A stretch of DNA of 64,000 bases from Cryobacterium sp. M96. Lineage in GTDB: Bacteria; Actinomycetota; Actinomycetes; Actinomycetales; Microbacteriaceae. How positions within the stretch are numbered: position 1 is the first letter of the stretch; every line of letters starts with the position of its first letter. Both the position numbers and the translations under genes were made by a program. Under the pieces are notes generated by a model, which saw nothing but the letters and a program-made list of their open reading frames with translations, had not been told where the DNA came from and did not search any database. Location: contig NZ_PJJS01000045.1 of NCBI RefSeq assembly GCF_002929845.1, forward strand, positions 46,016 to 110,015, given 5' to 3'. Of the stretch, positions 17,371 through 29,196 are shown piece after piece.

Positions 17371-18141
17371 GTGCTGTCTGATCTTCTAGCCGGGGCCGTC
17401 GCCGACGCTGAACTTCGTCGGGCCGCCCGTCCGTTCGCCATCGTCGAGGCAACCGCTCTCGACCAAACTCCCGCGATCGATGCCCTGGCGGTGCTCGCAC
17501 CCACCGATCAGGTCAAGATCATCGCGGAGGTCAAGCGCGCCAGCCCGTCCCGGGGCACCCTGGCCGAGATTTCGGACCCTGCCGCCCTCGCCGTCTCCTA
17601 CGAGTTCGGCGGCGCCAGCGCGATCAGCGTGCTCACCGAAGGTCGCAAGTTCCTCGGCTCCCTGTCAGACCTCGAGCAAGTGCGATCCGCCGTGCGCATC
17701 CCGGTGCTGCGTAAAGACTTCATCGGCTTGCCGTACCAGGTCTTCGAGGCCAGGGCGGCAGGTGCCGACATGGTTCTGCTCATCGTCGCCGCACTCGACC
17801 AGACCACCCTGGTCTCCCTGCACGACCTCGTGCGCCAGCTCGGCATGACCGCGCTGGTCGAGACCCATAGCGCCGAGGAGGTCGACCGTGCCCTGGCCAT
17901 TGGCGCAAGCCTCGTCGGGGTGAACGCCCGCGACCTGTCCACGTTCCAACTCGATCAGGACCTGTTCGGCAGGCTCGCGGACCGGATCCCCTCGGGCGTC
18001 GTCCGCGTCGCCGAATCGGCCGTCAAGACCGCCGCCGACGTGGCGCACTACCGCGCCGCCGGCGCCGACATCGTGCTCGTCGGCGAGGCCCTCGTCACAA
18101 ACGATCCCATCCGAACCCTCTCCGAATTCCTGGCGGTTTAA
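17371..18141 (+). CDS. trpC: Indole-3-glycerol-phosphate synthase
   Basis: Closes the indole ring from CdRP. The 257-residue barrel has VKRASPSRG (catalytic lysine and substrate loop), LRKDFIGLPYQV, VGVNARDL and VAESAVKT. It is monofunctional, with no TrpF domain fused. GTG 17371 is chosen because it is the nearest start after the upstream gene and gives the expected VLSDLLAGAV N-terminus. The trpB ATG follows its stop codon directly. Confidence 0.95.
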   Translation: MLSDLLAGAVADAELRRAARPFAIVEATALDQTPAIDALAVLAPTDQVKIIAEVKRASPSRGTLAEISDPAALAVSYEFGGASAISVLTEGRKFLGSLSDLEQVRSAVRIPVLRKDFIGLPYQVFEARAAGADMVLLIVAALDQTTLVSLHDLVRQLGMTALVETHSAEEVDRALAIGASLVGVNARDLSTFQLDQDLFGRLADRIPSGVVRVAESAVKTAADVAHYRAAGADIVLVGEALVTNDPIRTLSEFLAV

Positions 18142-19359
18142 ATGTCAACGTCCCTCAGAACAGAAGCAGGCCCGTACTTCGGCGACTTCGGCGGGAGGTT
18201 CGTGCCGGAGTCCCTCGTGGCTGCCCTCGACGAGCTGACCGACGAGTACGCTCTGGCACGGCAGGACCCGGCCTTCGCGGCCGAATTGATGGAATTGCAC
18301 CGGAGCTACACCGGGCGCCCGTCCATCATCACCGAGGTGCCCCGGTTCGCCGCGCACGCCGGCGGTGCCCGCATCATCCTCAAGCGGGAAGACCTCAACC
18401 ACACCGGCTCGCACAAAATCAACAATGTGCTCGGCCAGGCTCTTCTCACCAAGCGCATCGGCAAGTCCCGCGTCATCGCCGAGACGGGCGCCGGGCAGCA
18501 CGGCGTGGCGGCCGCGACGGCCGCCGCCCTGTTCGGGCTCGACTGCGTCGTCTACATGGGCGAGGTCGACACGGAGCGCCAGGCCCTGAATGTGGCCCGG
18601 ATGCGACTGCTCGGCGCCGAGGTCGTGCCGGTCAAGACCGGGTCCCGCACCCTGAAAGACGCCATCAACGACGCCATGCGTGACTGGGTCACCAACGTTG
18701 AGACCACCAACTACATCTTCGGTACCGTCGCCGGGCCGCATCCGTTTCCGGCCATGGTGCGCGACTTCCAGAAGATCATCGGCGAGGAGGCCCGCCAACA
18801 GGTGCTGGACCTCACCGGCCGCCTCCCCGACGCGGTCACCGCCTGCGTCGGCGGTGGTTCGAACGCCATGGGTATCTTCCACGCGTTCCTCGACGACCCG
18901 GAGGTGGCCCTGGTCGGCTACGAGGCCGGCGGTGACGGCGCGGAGACCCTGCGCCATGCGGCGACGATCACCAAGGGGCGCCCCGGCATCCTGCACGGCG
19001 CCCGCAGCTTCCTGCTGCAGGACGAAGACGGTCAGACCGTGGAGTCGCACTCCATCTCTGCGGGTCTGGACTACCCGGGGGTGGGCCCGGAACATGCGTG
19101 GCTCGCCAGTATCGGCCGGGCCACCTACCTGCCGGTCACCGATGACGAGGCGATGAGCGCCCTCCGGCTGCTCAGCCGCACGGAGGGCATCATCCCCGCC
19201 ATCGAGTCGGCGCACGCCCTCGCCGGCACCTTGGACCTCGGCAAGCAGCTCGGACCTGACGCCACCATCCTGGTAAACCTCAGCGGACGCGGCGACAAGG
19301 ACATGGAAACCGCGGGTCGGTACTTCGACCTGCTCGACAAGGGCGCGGAACAGTCATGA
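18142..19359 (+). CDS. trpB: Tryptophan synthase beta chain
   Basis: Condenses indole with serine using PLP. 405 residues; the PLP lysine is Lys92 in HTGSHKINN, and the phosphate loop is [12 protein letters not shown]. It begins with the family hallmark [14 protein letters not shown]. The stop overlaps trpA by 4 bp (ATGA), matching the need for equimolar alpha and beta subunits. Confidence 0.97.
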   Translation: MSTSLRTEAGPYFGDFGGRFVPESLVAALDELTDEYALARQDPAFAAELMELHRSYTGRPSIITEVPRFAAHAGGARIILKREDLNHTGSHKINNVLGQALLTKRIGKSRVIAETGAGQHGVAAATAAALFGLDCVVYMGEVDTERQALNVARMRLLGAEVVPVKTGSRTLKDAINDAMRDWVTNVETTNYIFGTVAGPHPFPAMVRDFQKIIGEEARQQVLDLTGRLPDAVTACVGGGSNAMGIFHAFLDDPEVALVGYEAGGDGAETLRHAATITKGRPGILHGARSFLLQDEDGQTVESHSISAGLDYPGVGPEHAWLASIGRATYLPVTDDEAMSALRLLSRTEGIIPAIESAHALAGTLDLGKQLGPDATILVNLSGRGDKDMETAGRYFDLLDKGAEQS

Positions 19360-20192
19360 GCACGGAAACAGGTACGGGTTCCACGACCGGAACGACGAGC
19401 ACGGTCGAGGCGACAATCGCCCGTCGCCGCTCCGAGGGCGGCGGTGCTCTGATCGGCTACCTGCCCGTCGGGTTTCCCACCCTGACCGAGAGCATCGACG
19501 CGGCCGTGGCACTCGCGCAGAACGGTGTCGACGTCATCGAGCTGGGCCTGCCGTACACCGATCCCGTCATGGACGGCCCAGTGATCCAGGCGGCCACCCA
19601 GCAGGCTCTGGCCAACGGCTTTCGGCTGCGGCACGGGATCGAGGCCGTCGCGGCGATCACCGCCCAGGTGAACGTGCCCGTTCTGGTCATGACCTACTGG
19701 AACCCGATCATGCAGTACGGCGTGGACCGGTTCGCCGACGACCTGCTCGCGGCGGGAGGCGCCGGGCTGATCACGCCCGACCTCATCCCCGACGACGCGG
19801 CCGCCTGGGTGGGAGCCAGCACGCGAACCGGACTCGACCGTGTCTTCCTCGCCGCCCCGTCGTCGTCCGACGCCCGGCTGCGTCAGGCAGTGGACGCCAG
19901 CCGCGGCTTCGTCTACGCGGCCTCCACCATGGGAATCACCGGCGCCCGTGGCGACGTGGACTCCGCCGCGCGGGTGCTCGTCGACCGCCTCCGCGCCGTC
20001 GGGTCCACCAGCGCGTGCGTCGGACTCGGCATCTCCACCCCGGAGCAGGTGCGGGAGATCCTCGCCTACGCCGATGGCGCCATCGTCGGTTCCGCCCTGG
20101 TCAAGGCACTGTCCGACGGGGGAGTGCCGGCCCTGGCCGTCCTCACCCGTGACCTCGCGGCCAGTGCCCGGGATCTGCGCCCCGCCGTCTGA
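19356..20192 (+). CDS. trpA: Tryptophan synthase alpha chain
   Basis: Cleaves indole-3-glycerol phosphate to indole and glyceraldehyde 3-phosphate. The 278-residue barrel has [29 protein letters not shown] with the two catalytic acids, and the phosphate-binding GLGIST near the C-terminus. It starts by ATGA overlap with trpB. It is the last gene of the trp cluster; lgt follows after 90 bp with its own -10-like TAAGGT (20219-20224). Confidence 0.96.
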   Translation: MSTETGTGSTTGTTSTVEATIARRRSEGGGALIGYLPVGFPTLTESIDAAVALAQNGVDVIELGLPYTDPVMDGPVIQAATQQALANGFRLRHGIEAVAAITAQVNVPVLVMTYWNPIMQYGVDRFADDLLAAGGAGLITPDLIPDDAAAWVGASTRTGLDRVFLAAPSSSDARLRQAVDASRGFVYAASTMGITGARGDVDSAARVLVDRLRAVGSTSACVGLGISTPEQVREILAYADGAIVGSALVKALSDGGVPALAVLTRDLAASARDLRPAV

Positions 20193-20282
20193 TCCCCGCC
20201 ATCGAAGCACCCAAAAGCTAAGGTAAGTTGACCGAGGCGGTCACGGGGCCTCCCCGGCGCCACGATGAAAGGTAGTCCCCAG

Positions 20283-21260
20283 GTGTCTTTTCTTCTGAGC
20301 ATCCCGAGCCCGAGCCCCGAATGGAGCTCGTTCACCCTCGGCCCGTTCACCATCCACGCCTACGCCCTCTGCATTCTGGCAGGGATCATCGCCGCCACCG
20401 TCATGACGAGCCGCCGACTGTCTGCGCGCGGCGGAGAGCCGGGCGTGGTGCTGGACATCATCCTGTGGGCCGTTCCGCTCGGCATCGTCGGCGCGCGCTT
20501 CTACCATGTGTTCACGCACCCCTCCGACTACTTCTTCGAGGGTGCCAACCCTCTCGAGGTGTTCGCCATTTGGAACGGCGGCAACGCCATCTTCGGAGCG
20601 CTCCTGGGCGGGGCCGTCGGCGCTTACATCGGCTGCCGCATCTCGGGCATCCGGTTCTGGGCCTTCGCGGACGCCCTGGCACCGGGGATGCTCGTGGCGC
20701 AGGCCATGGGCCGTCTCGGCAACTGGTTCAACGAGGAGCTCTTCGGTCTGCCGACCGACCTGCCCTGGGGCCTCGAGGTGTCCGCGGCGAACCCGGCCCT
20801 CCCGATCGGGCTTCCCCCCGAAACGTTGTTTCACCCAACCTTCCTCTACGAGATGGTCTGGAACGTGGTCGGCGTCGTCCTGATCCTCGCGATCGAACGC
20901 AAGGTCGCGCTCCGCTGGGGCAAGGCCTTCGGCGTCTACCTGATTTGGTATGGCCTCGGCCGCAGCTTCTTCGAATCGATCCGGGTCGACCCGAGCGAGA
21001 TGTTCTTCGGCCTCCGCACCAATGTGTGGGCCGCTTTCGCCGCCATCCTGCTGGGAATCATCCTGATCGTCGTGCAGAGCAAGCGCCACACGGGCCTGCC
21101 CGCGAGCGTGTACATTCCCGGCCGCGAGTGGAAGGGGCCCGACGCTGAGGTAGAATCTGATGAGTTTGATTCGGACCCCAAGGATCACGGTGATGAGGCC
21201 GTCGGTCCCGCCGGATCAGGCGACGTTGCAGCCACAAGCACCAGCAACTCGCGCCTCTAG
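20283..21260 (+). CDS. lgt: Prolipoprotein diacylglyceryl transferase
   Basis: Transfers diacylglycerol from phosphatidylglycerol to the lipobox cysteine of prolipoproteins at the membrane. There are about seven membrane helices, with the family signature GRLGNWFNEELFGLPT and an IHAYALCILAGI first helix. The hydrophilic acidic C-terminal extension after about residue 275 is typical of actinobacteria. GTG 20283 is preferred because GAAAGG lies 10 nt upstream; ATG 20265 is an alternative that adds six residues. Its position after trpA is conserved in several actinobacteria. Confidence 0.94.
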   Translation: MSFLLSIPSPSPEWSSFTLGPFTIHAYALCILAGIIAATVMTSRRLSARGGEPGVVLDIILWAVPLGIVGARFYHVFTHPSDYFFEGANPLEVFAIWNGGNAIFGALLGGAVGAYIGCRISGIRFWAFADALAPGMLVAQAMGRLGNWFNEELFGLPTDLPWGLEVSAANPALPIGLPPETLFHPTFLYEMVWNVVGVVLILAIERKVALRWGKAFGVYLIWYGLGRSFFESIRVDPSEMFFGLRTNVWAAFAAILLGIILIVVQSKRHTGLPASVYIPGREWKGPDAEVESDEFDSDPKDHGDEAVGPAGSGDVAATSTSNSRL

Positions 21261-21384
21261 GCTCAAGGTTGACTCCAACCTGTTCCACGGCTTGTGACCC
21301 GGTATGACGGGCCGCCGCGCACATGTCTACCTGAGCGGGCCAGCGTCGTCCCCACTCGCCAGTTACTTTTGTGAGGACGGTCCA

Positions 21385-24300
21385 ATGCCGCAAACACCCC
21401 TCTTCTCGCGCTTCAGCGCAGTGCCGAAGCCGCAGGGCTTGTACAACCCGGCCGATGAGCGCGATGCCTGCGGCCTCGCCATGGTTGCCACGCTTCGGGG
21501 CACCGCCGGGCACGACATCATCACCCTCGCCCTCGACGCGCTGCGCAACCTCGAGCACCGCGGTGCGGTCGGATCGGATGCCGGCACCGGAGACGGCGCG
21601 GGCATCATCACTCAGGTTCCCGACGAGTTCCTGCGGTCGGTCACCGATTTCGCCTTGCCCGCGGCGGGCCGCTACGCCGTCGGCAATGTGTTCCTGCCGA
21701 TCGATCCCACCAAGCGCAGCGGCATCAAGCGTCAGATCAACCGGATCGCCCTCGAAGAGGGACTGGTGATCCTCGGCTGGCGCGAAGTTCCCGTGCGCCC
21801 CGACGAGGTCGGCACCCTGGCGCGCGCGGCCATGCCGGCCATCCAGCAACTGTTCGTGCAGAGCGCCCGCACGACCGAGGCCGGCGACACGCTCGGCGAC
21901 ATCGCGCTGGACCGCCAGGCAGTCAGGCTGCGGAAGCGTGCCGAACGCGAGCTGGAGATCTACTTCGCCTCACTGTCCTGTCGCACCGTGGTCTACAAGG
22001 GTATGGTCACGACGCTTCAGCTGGAGCCGTTCTACCCGGACCTGTCCGATCCGCGCTTCGTCTCCAAGCTCGCCCTCGTGCACTCCCGCTACTCCACCAA
22101 CACGTTCCCGTCCTGGCCGCTCGCGCAGCCGTTCCGCATGATCGCGCACAACGGCGAGATCAACACGGTTCAGGGCAACCGCAACTGGATGCAGGCGCGC
22201 CAGTCGCAGCTCGAATCCGACCTGCTCGGCGACCTGGCGCCGCTGCTCCCGATCGTCACCCCCGGCGGCAGCGATTCGGCCTCGTTCGATGAGGTCGTTG
22301 AGCTGCTCAGCCTGTCGGGGCGTTCGCTCCCGCACGCCGTCATGATGATGGTGCCGGAGGCCTGGGAGAACCAGACCGACCTCGACGCCGAACGCCGTGC
22401 GTTCTACGAGTACCATTCCATGCTGATGGAGCCGTGGGACGGCCCGGCCGCGATCGTGTTCACCGACGGATCCCTCGTCGGCGCCACCCTCGACCGCAAC
22501 GGGCTGCGCCCCGGCCGCTACCTCATCACCGACGACGGCCTCGTCGTGCTCGCCAGCGAGATCGGGGTGCTCGACATCGACCCCAACCGGGTGGTGCGCA
22601 AGGGCCGCCTGCGTCCCGGCAAGATGTTTCTGGTCGACACGGTCGCCGGACGCCTGATCGAAGACGACGAGATCAAGGCCGACCTCGCGGCCAGCGAGCC
22701 GTGGGGAACCTGGCTGGACGCCGGGCGCATCAACCTCAAGGATCTGCCCGAGCGGGAGCACATCGTGCACCCGCCGGCATCCGTCGTGCGCCGCCAGCGC
22801 ACCTTCGGCTACACCGAGGAGGAGGTGCGCATCCTGCTCGCGCCGATGGCTCGCCTCGGCGGGGAACCGCTCGGCGCGATGGGCTCCGACACCCCCATCG
22901 CCGTGCTCAGCGACCGACCCCGGCTGCTCTTCGATTACTTCACGCAGCAGTTCGCTCAGGTGACCAACCCGCCGCTCGACTCGATCCGCGAGGAAGTTGT
23001 CACTTCCCTCAAGCTCGGGCTCGGTCCGGAACGCAACCTCCTCTCGGTCGGCCCCGAGCACGCCCGGCAGGTCGTGCTCGATTTCCCCGTGATCGACAAC
23101 GACGAGTTGGCGAAGATCCAGCACATCGACACCGCGCCGGGCAGCCGCACCACCAGGACCATTCGCGGGCTCTACCGGTTCGAAGACGGGCCGGACGCCT
23201 TGGAGGCCCGCATCAAGGAGATGTGCGCCGAGGCCGACGCCGCCATCGACGACGGCGCGATGTTCCTCGTCCTGTCCGACCGGGATTCCAACAAGGATCT
23301 GGCCCCGATCCCGTCGCTGCTGATGATTGCCGCGGTTCACCACCACCTGATCCGCACCGAGAACCGCATGAAGGTCGGCATCGTGGTCGAGGCCGGCGAT
23401 GTGCGCGAGGTGCACCACGTCGCCCTCCTGATCGGCTACGGCGCATCCGCCGTGAACCCGTACCTTGCGATGGAAACGTGCGAGGATTTGGTGCGCAGTG
23501 GCTACATCACGACCGGCACGCCCGAACAGGCCGTGCGCAACGTGATCAAGGCCCTCGGCAAGGGCGTGCTCAAGATCATGTCCAAGATGGGGATCTCGAC
23601 CGTCTCCTCCTACGCCGGCGCGCAGACCTTCGAGGCCGTGGGACTGAGCCAGGAATTCATCGACCAGTACTTCACCGGCACCACGAGCAAGCTCGGCGGC
23701 ATCGGCATCGAGGTGGTCGCGGCCGAGAATGAGGCCCGGCACCGGGCCGCCTACCCCGAGGATGCCGCGGTCACCGCGCACGAACGCCTCGCGACCGGAG
23801 GTGAGTACCAGTGGCGCCGCGACGGGTCTCCGCACCTGTTCAACCCGGACACCATTTTCCGGCTCCAGCATTCCACCCGCACGCGCAGCTACGACATCTT
23901 CCGCGAGTACACGAAACTAGTCGACGACCAGGCGACGAGCCTGATGACGCTGCGCGGCATGTTCACCTTCACCACCGGCAAGCGCCACCCCGTGCCGCTG
24001 GACGAGGTGGAACCGATCTCCTCGATCGTGAAGCGCTTCGCGACGGGGGCGATGAGCTACGGATCGATCTCCGCCGAGGCGCACGAGACCCTCGCCATCG
24101 CAATGAACCGCCTCGGGGGCAAGTCCAACACCGGTGAGGGTGGAGAAGACCTTGACCGCCTGCTCGACCCGGAGCGACGCAGCGCCGTCAAGCAGGTGGC
24201 ATCCGGCCGGTTCGGTGTGACCAGCATGTACTTGTCCCACGCCGACGACATCCAGATCAAGCTGGCGCAGGGAGCCAAGCCCGGCGAGGGCGGCCAGCTG

Positions 24301-25962
24301 CCGCCCACGAAGGTCTACCCGTGGATCGCCCGCACCCGGCACGCGACCGCCGGCGTCGGCCTGATCTCGCCGCCCCCGCACCACGATATCTACTCGATCG
24401 AAGACCTCAAACAGTTGATCTTCGACCTGAAGCGGGCGAATCCGACCGCACGCATCCACACCAAGCTCGTCAGCCAGTCCGGTATCGGCGCGGTCGCCGC
24501 CGGAGTGGCCAAGGCCCTGTCCGACGTCATTCTCATCTCCGGTCACGACGGCGGAACCGGCGCGAGCCCGCTCAACTCCCTCAAGCACGCGGGGACCCCC
24601 TGGGAACTCGGCCTGGCCGAAACGCAGCAGACCCTGATGCTCAACGGGATGCGCGACCGGGTCGTGCTGCAGGTCGACGGCCAGTTGAAGACCGGCCGTG
24701 ACGTCATCATCGGAGCGTTGCTCGGCGCCGAGGAGTTCGGCTTCGCTACCGCCCCGCTGATCGTGGAGGGCTGCGTCATGATGCGCGTCTGCCACCTGGA
24801 CACCTGCCCCGTCGGGGTGGCCACCCAGAATCCCGAGCTGCGCAAACGTTTCACTGGCAAGGCCGAGCACGTGATCAACTTCTTCGAGTTCATCGCTCAG
24901 GAGGTGCGCGAGTACCTCGCCGAGCTCGGATTCCGCAGCCTCGACGAGGCCATCGGCCACCGGGAGGTGCTCGACGTCAACGGGGCGCTTACGCACTGGA
25001 AGGCCTCCGGACTCGACCTGTCGCCCATCCTCGTCGGTCCGGACTTCTCCGCGGGGGAGCCCCGGCAGTCCGGTCGCCCTCAGGAGCACGAACTTGAGCT
25101 CCACTTCGACAACGAACTGATCCGGCAGAGCGCCAGTGTGCTTGAACATGGTGGGCAGGTCTCGATCTCCCTGCCCATCCGAAACACCGAGCGGGCCGTG
25201 GGCACCATGCTCGGCCACGAGGTCACCGTGCGCCACGGCGAGAACGGGCTGCCGTCCGGTTCCATCGACGTCACCCTCACCGGCAGCGCCGGACAGTCCT
25301 TCGGCGCGTTCCTGCCGAGCGGCATCATCCTGCGGCTCGAGGGTGACTCCAACGACTACGTCGGCAAGGGTCTCTCCGGTGGCCAGATCACCGTGCGACC
25401 CGACCGGGGCAGCCTGTTCCCGGCCGAGCAGAACGTGATCGCCGGTAACGTCATCGGCTACGGCGCGACCCAGGGCAGCATGTTCATCCGCGGCATCGTG
25501 GGCGAACGCTTCCTGGTGCGCAACTCCGGGGCCACCGCCGTCGTCGAGGGCGTCGGAGATCACGCCCTCGAATACATGACCGGGGGACTGGCGGTCATCC
25601 TGGGCGAAACGGGGCGCAACCTGGGTGCCGGTATGTCTGGCGGAACCGCCTACGTCTACGGTCTTCGTACCGAGGATGTCAACCGGCAGGCCCTCGACTC
25701 CGGCGAACTCACACTTCTGCCGCTCGGCGGCGCGGACCGCGAGATCGTGCGCGACTTGCTCGGACAGCATCATGACCAGACCGAGTCCGCCCTGGCGGCC
25801 CGGCTGCTGGCCGATTTCGAGACCACCATGTCCACATTCGTCAAGGTGCTACCGCGCGACTACGCGGCCGTCCTGGCAACCAGGCAGATCGCCGTCGACG
25901 AGGGCCTCGACCCCGATGGCGTCGTCGTTTGGAACCGCATTCTGGAGGCAACCAATGGCTGA
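21385..25962 (+). CDS. gltB: Glutamate synthase (NADPH) large subunit
   Basis: Makes two glutamates from glutamine and 2-oxoglutarate with GltD. 1525 residues in the usual order: type II glutamine amidotransferase domain with nucleophile Cys29 (RDACGLAMV) exposed by propeptide cleavage; central domain; FMN-binding synthase domain with the 3Fe-4S cysteines in [17 protein letters not shown]-terminal beta-helix of glycine-rich repeats ([22 protein letters not shown]). ATG 21385 is chosen for the TGAGGA site 8 nt upstream and for the normal short propeptide; a longer frame starts at 21304. Overlaps gltD by 8 bp. Confidence 0.97.
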   Translation: MPQTPLFSRFSAVPKPQGLYNPADERDACGLAMVATLRGTAGHDIITLALDALRNLEHRGAVGSDAGTGDGAGIITQVPDEFLRSVTDFALPAAGRYAVGNVFLPIDPTKRSGIKRQINRIALEEGLVILGWREVPVRPDEVGTLARAAMPAIQQLFVQSARTTEAGDTLGDIALDRQAVRLRKRAERELEIYFASLSCRTVVYKGMVTTLQLEPFYPDLSDPRFVSKLALVHSRYSTNTFPSWPLAQPFRMIAHNGEINTVQGNRNWMQARQSQLESDLLGDLAPLLPIVTPGGSDSASFDEVVELLSLSGRSLPHAVMMMVPEAWENQTDLDAERRAFYEYHSMLMEPWDGPAAIVFTDGSLVGATLDRNGLRPGRYLITDDGLVVLASEIGVLDIDPNRVVRKGRLRPGKMFLVDTVAGRLIEDDEIKADLAASEPWGTWLDAGRINLKDLPEREHIVHPPASVVRRQRTFGYTEEEVRILLAPMARLGGEPLGAMGSDTPIAVLSDRPRLLFDYFTQQFAQVTNPPLDSIREEVVTSLKLGLGPERNLLSVGPEHARQVVLDFPVIDNDELAKIQHIDTAPGSRTTRTIRGLYRFEDGPDALEARIKEMCAEADAAIDDGAMFLVLSDRDSNKDLAPIPSLLMIAAVHHHLIRTENRMKVGIVVEAGDVREVHHVALLIGYGASAVNPYLAMETCEDLVRSGYITTGTPEQAVRNVIKALGKGVLKIMSKMGISTVSSYAGAQTFEAVGLSQEFIDQYFTGTTSKLGGIGIEVVAAENEARHRAAYPEDAAVTAHERLATGGEYQWRRDGSPHLFNPDTIFRLQHSTRTRSYDIFREYTKLVDDQATSLMTLRGMFTFTTGKRHPVPLDEVEPISSIVKRFATGAMSYGSISAEAHETLAIAMNRLGGKSNTGEGGEDLDRLLDPERRSAVKQVASGRFGVTSMYLSHADDIQIKLAQGAKPGEGGQLPPTKVYPWIARTRHATAGVGLISPPPHHDIYSIEDLKQLIFDLKRANPTARIHTKLVSQSGIGAVAAGVAKALSDVILISGHDGGTGASPLNSLKHAGTPWELGLAETQQTLMLNGMRDRVVLQVDGQLKTGRDVIIGALLGAEEFGFATAPLIVEGCVMMRVCHLDTCPVGVATQNPELRKRFTGKAEHVINFFEFIAQEVREYLAELGFRSLDEAIGHREVLDVNGALTHWKASGLDLSPILVGPDFSAGEPRQSGRPQEHELELHFDNELIRQSASVLEHGGQVSISLPIRNTERAVGTMLGHEVTVRHGENGLPSGSIDVTLTGSAGQSFGAFLPSGIILRLEGDSNDYVGKGLSGGQITVRPDRGSLFPAEQNVIAGNVIGYGATQGSMFIRGIVGERFLVRNSGATAVVEGVGDHALEYMTGGLAVILGETGRNLGAGMSGGTAYVYGLRTEDVNRQALDSGELTLLPLGGADREIVRDLLGQHHDQTESALAARLLADFETTMSTFVKVLPRDYAAVLATRQIAVDEGLDPDGVVVWNRILEATNG

Positions 25963-27412
25963 TCCGAAAGGATTCCTCAAGACCACGGACCGGGAGCTGC
26001 CGGCCCGCCGTCCCGTATCCGTTCGTCTGATGGACTGGAAAGAGGTCTACGAGCAGGGCGACGCGACGCAACTGAAACGCCAGGCCGGCCGCTGTATGGA
26101 CTGCGGTGTGCCGTTCTGTCAGCAGGGCTGCCCGCTCGGCAACATCATTCCGGAATGGAACGACCTCACCTGGCGGGACGAGGGTCGACAGGCCATCGAA
26201 CGTCTCCATGTCACCAACAACTTCCCGGAGTTCACCGGGCGTCTCTGCCCGGCACCCTGTGAGTCGGCCTGCGTTCTCGGAATCAGTCAGCCGCCGGTCA
26301 CGATCAAGCAGGTTGAGGTCTCCATCATCGACCAGGCCTTCGCCAACGGATGGGTGCAGCCCCAGCCGCCCGGACGCCTCACCGGCAAGACAATCGCGGT
26401 CGTCGGCTCTGGCCCGGCCGGCCTCGCGGCCGCGCAGCAGCTCACGCGGGCCGGTCACACGGTGGCGGTCTTCGAGCGCGACGACCGGATCGGCGGGCTT
26501 TTACGTTACGGCATCCCGGACTTCAAGATGGAGAAGAAGCACCTCGAGACCCGACTCGGCCAGATGACGGCCGAGGGCACCCGCTTCCGAGCAGGCGTCA
26601 CCATCGGGGTCGACATCACCTGGGATGACCTCCGGGCCCGCTATGACGCTGTGGTGGTCGCCACGGGGGCCCTGGTACCCCGCGACCTGCCGATCCCCGG
26701 GCGCGACCTGCCCGGAGTGCACTTCGCCATGGAATACCTCGTGCAGCAGAACAAGGTCGGCGCCGGCGACACTGTTGACCAGCAGATCACCGCCGAGGGC
26801 AAGCACGTGGTCGTACTCGGCGGCGGCGACACCGGCGCCGACTGCATCGGTACCGCGCACCGCCAGGCCGCGGCATCCGTCACGAATCTCGCCATCGGCC
26901 GCCAACCGGGCATGGAACGGGCGGAACACCAGCCGTGGCCGCTGTCACCGACGCTGTTCGAGGTGTCGAGCGCCCACGAAGAGGGCGGCAACCGCGAGTA
27001 CCTGGTGTCGACGGTGGAGTTCCTGGCCAACGAAGCGGGCGAGGTGCGCGCCATCCGCGTGGCCGAGACCGAATTCCGGGGCGGACGCCGGGTGCCCAAG
27101 GCCGGAACGGAGCGCGAGATCCCTGCGGATCTGGTTCTCCTGGCCATGGGCTTCACCGGTCCTGAATCACGCGAGCTGACCGACCAGCTGCACGTGCCGG
27201 TCGATGGGCGGAGTAATGTCGAGCGTGACGTTAATTACCAGACCAGCCATGAAGGCGTGTTCGTTGCTGGTGATGCCGGCCGTGGCCAGTCGCTCATCGT
27301 CTGGGCGATCGCCGAAGGTCGGGCTGCTGCGGCAGCCGTCGACAAATTCCTCGAAGGCGAGACGCAACTGCCTGCACCGGTCAAACCGTCCGATCATGCC
27401 TTCGCAATCTGA
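25955..27412 (+). CDS. gltD: Glutamate synthase (NADPH) small subunit
   Basis: Passes electrons from NADPH through FAD and iron-sulfur clusters to GltB. 485 residues: N-terminal 4Fe-4S cysteines in [17 protein letters not shown] and [12 protein letters not shown] fold [15 protein letters not shown] near residue 150, NADPH fold [12 protein letters not shown] near residue 290, and a C-terminal FAD contact [17 protein letters not shown] 25955 overlaps the gltB stop; GGAGG of the preceding codons (25943-25947) acts as ribosome-binding site. Confidence 0.97.
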   Translation: MADPKGFLKTTDRELPARRPVSVRLMDWKEVYEQGDATQLKRQAGRCMDCGVPFCQQGCPLGNIIPEWNDLTWRDEGRQAIERLHVTNNFPEFTGRLCPAPCESACVLGISQPPVTIKQVEVSIIDQAFANGWVQPQPPGRLTGKTIAVVGSGPAGLAAAQQLTRAGHTVAVFERDDRIGGLLRYGIPDFKMEKKHLETRLGQMTAEGTRFRAGVTIGVDITWDDLRARYDAVVVATGALVPRDLPIPGRDLPGVHFAMEYLVQQNKVGAGDTVDQQITAEGKHVVVLGGGDTGADCIGTAHRQAAASVTNLAIGRQPGMERAEHQPWPLSPTLFEVSSAHEEGGNREYLVSTVEFLANEAGEVRAIRVAETEFRGGRRVPKAGTEREIPADLVLLAMGFTGPESRELTDQLHVPVDGRSNVERDVNYQTSHEGVFVAGDAGRGQSLIVWAIAEGRAAAAAVDKFLEGETQLPAPVKPSDHAFAI

Positions 27413-27416
27413 TTGG

Positions 27417-27462
27417 TCACTGATCCAGTGATTCGATTCCAAGAGATCCACCACCCCGTGGT
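27417..27462. promoter_or_regulatory. Two short perfect palindromes between gltD and pyk
   Basis: TCACTG-ATC-CAGTGA spans 27417-27431, and ACCAC-CCC-GTGGT spans 27450-27462. They lie 60-105 bp before the pyk start in a gap of 110 bp. The first has the symmetry of an operator; either could also be a weak transcript-end hairpin for gltBD, though no T run follows. Confidence 0.35.
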
Positions 27463-27522
27463 CTCCCAACCATCAACAGAGAATATGCGCCGAAACAGCG
27501 CGGAAACCGGAGTTCTTTCAGA

Positions 27523-28968
27523 ATGAGACGCGCCAAAATTGTCGCCACGCTCGGGCCGGCAGCAGCCAGCTACGATCAAATTCGTGCCCTTATCGATGCC
27601 GGTGTCGACGTCTGCCGGATGAACCTGAGCCACGGGGACTACCAGGTCCACGAGGGTGTTTATGCGAATGTACGCAAAGCAGCGAACGACTCCGGTCGTG
27701 CCGTCGCCGTCATGGTCGACCTGCAGGGACCGAAGATCCGTCTCGGAAAATTCGAAGGCGGCCCTTACGAACTTGCCCTCGGAGACATTTTTAAGATCAC
27801 CACAGAAGAAATCCTGGGTACCAAGGAACTCTCCGGCACCACGTACAAGGGCCTGCCCCAGGACGTCAGGCCCGGCGACTTCCTGCTGATCGACGACGGC
27901 AAGGTCAAGGTCGAGGTGGTGGCCACGAACGACACCGTCGTGACGACCAAGGTGATCGTTGCCGGCCCCGTGTCGAACAACAAGGGCATCAACCTGCCCG
28001 GTGTCGCCGTCAACGTGCCGGCCCTGTCCGAAAAGGACGAGGCCGACCTGCGCTGGGGTCTCCGCCTCGGCACGGACCTGATCGCGCTGTCGTTCGTTCG
28101 GGACGCCGCCGACATCACCCGCGTGCACGAGATCATGGCCGAAGAAGGACGCCGCGTTCCCGTGATCGCGAAGATCGAGAAGCCGCAGGCCGTGGAGAAC
28201 CTCGAGGGCATCGTCGACGCGTTCGACGCCATCATGGTGGCCCGTGGCGACCTGGGCGTGGAGCTGCCGCTCGAGGCCGTTCCGATCGTGCAGAAGCAGG
28301 CGGTCGAGCTCGCTCGTCGCATGGCCAAGCCGGTCATCGTGGCGACGCAGATGCTCGAGTCCATGATCCACAGCCCGGTGCCGACCCGCGCGGAGACGTC
28401 TGACGTCGCCAACGCCGTGCTCGACGGCGCGGATGCGGTCATGCTCAGTGGCGAGACCAGCGTCGGCGAGTACCCCGTCGTCACGGTCCAGACGATGGCG
28501 CGGATTGTCGCGTCGACCGAGGACCACGGCCTGGAGCGTATCGTTCCGCTGACGAACAAGCCGCGTACCCAGGGCGGTGCGATTACCCTCGCCGCCATCG
28601 AGGTCGCCGAGTTCGTCGAAGCGAAGTTCCTGTGCATCTTCACGGAGTCCGGTGACTCGGCCCGACGGATGTCCCGGCTGCGGTCGAAGATCCCCATGCT
28701 GGCTTTCACCCCGGAGCCCGGTATCCGTCGTCGACTGGCCCTCACCTGGGGCATCCAGACCTACCTGGTCGACCGGGTCACCCACACGGATGCCATGTTC
28801 GGACAGGTGGATGACATCCTGCTGGGCCAGGGTCTGGCACAGCTCGGTGACAAGGTCGTCGTCATCAGCGGTTCCCCTCCCGGCATCGCGGGTTCCACGA
28901 ACGACATCCGTGTGCACCGCGTCGGCGATGCCCACAATGAAGTTCACCCGGCGTACGCGAAGAAGTAG
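27523..28968 (+). CDS. pyk: Pyruvate kinase
   Basis: Final glycolytic step, PEP and ADP to pyruvate and ATP. 481 residues: RAKIVATLGPA at the N-terminus, substrate region VCRMNLSHG, VIAKIEKPQAVENL with the catalytic lysine, VARGDLGVELP, MLESMIHSPVPTRAETSDVANAVLDG, and the C-terminal allosteric domain from about 350. It is the last gene before a strong terminator and an accessory-looking module. Confidence 0.97.
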   Translation: MRRAKIVATLGPAAASYDQIRALIDAGVDVCRMNLSHGDYQVHEGVYANVRKAANDSGRAVAVMVDLQGPKIRLGKFEGGPYELALGDIFKITTEEILGTKELSGTTYKGLPQDVRPGDFLLIDDGKVKVEVVATNDTVVTTKVIVAGPVSNNKGINLPGVAVNVPALSEKDEADLRWGLRLGTDLIALSFVRDAADITRVHEIMAEEGRRVPVIAKIEKPQAVENLEGIVDAFDAIMVARGDLGVELPLEAVPIVQKQAVELARRMAKPVIVATQMLESMIHSPVPTRAETSDVANAVLDGADAVMLSGETSVGEYPVVTVQTMARIVASTEDHGLERIVPLTNKPRTQGGAITLAAIEVAEFVEAKFLCIFTESGDSARRMSRLRSKIPMLAFTPEPGIRRRLALTWGIQTYLVDRVTHTDAMFGQVDDILLGQGLAQLGDKVVVISGSPPGIAGSTNDIRVHRVGDAHNEVHPAYAKK

Positions 28969-28978
28969 CGCCGCGACG

Positions 28979-29020
28979 GAGAAAGCCCCGCCGCCCGGCT
29001 TCGGGTGGCGGGGCTTTCTC
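28979..29020 (+). terminator. Rho-independent-type terminator after pyk
   Basis: GAGAAAGCCCCGCC (28979-28992) pairs perfectly with 29007-29020, a 14-bp stem around a 14-nt GC-rich loop. The 3' arm ends in CTTTCTC rather than a long T run, as is common in high-GC actinobacteria. It lies 10 nt after the pyk stop. Confidence 0.85.
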
Positions 29021-29078
29021 GTGCTGTCAAATCTGCGCGGCGCAGCCGAGCGCCGTGATTCTGTGACCCACCGCCCCC

Positions 29079-29110
29079 GGGCGACACCCTGTTCCCCTTC
29101 AGTGTCGCCC
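29079..29110. repeat. 9-bp perfect inverted repeat in the pyk downstream region
   Basis: GGGCGACAC (29079-29087) and GTGTCGCCC (29102-29110) are exact complements around a 14-nt loop. They sit in a 322-bp gene-free stretch (28969-29290) between pyk and the protease module. There is no T tail. Possibly a protein-binding site or a second weak hairpin terminator. Confidence 0.5.
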
Positions 29111-29196
29111 ATGAGGCTGTGCGCGTGAACACTCCGAACCGGAGCGTGACTGGACGGTCCGTGGCGTGCGCGGGTCCCCCGACCCGGTAACGTGGG

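Noticed and set aside
25625..25954. Long upstream extension of the gltD frame into gltB
   Set aside because: The extension overlaps the end of gltB out of frame and lacks family similarity; ATG 25955 gives the correct GltD N-terminus.
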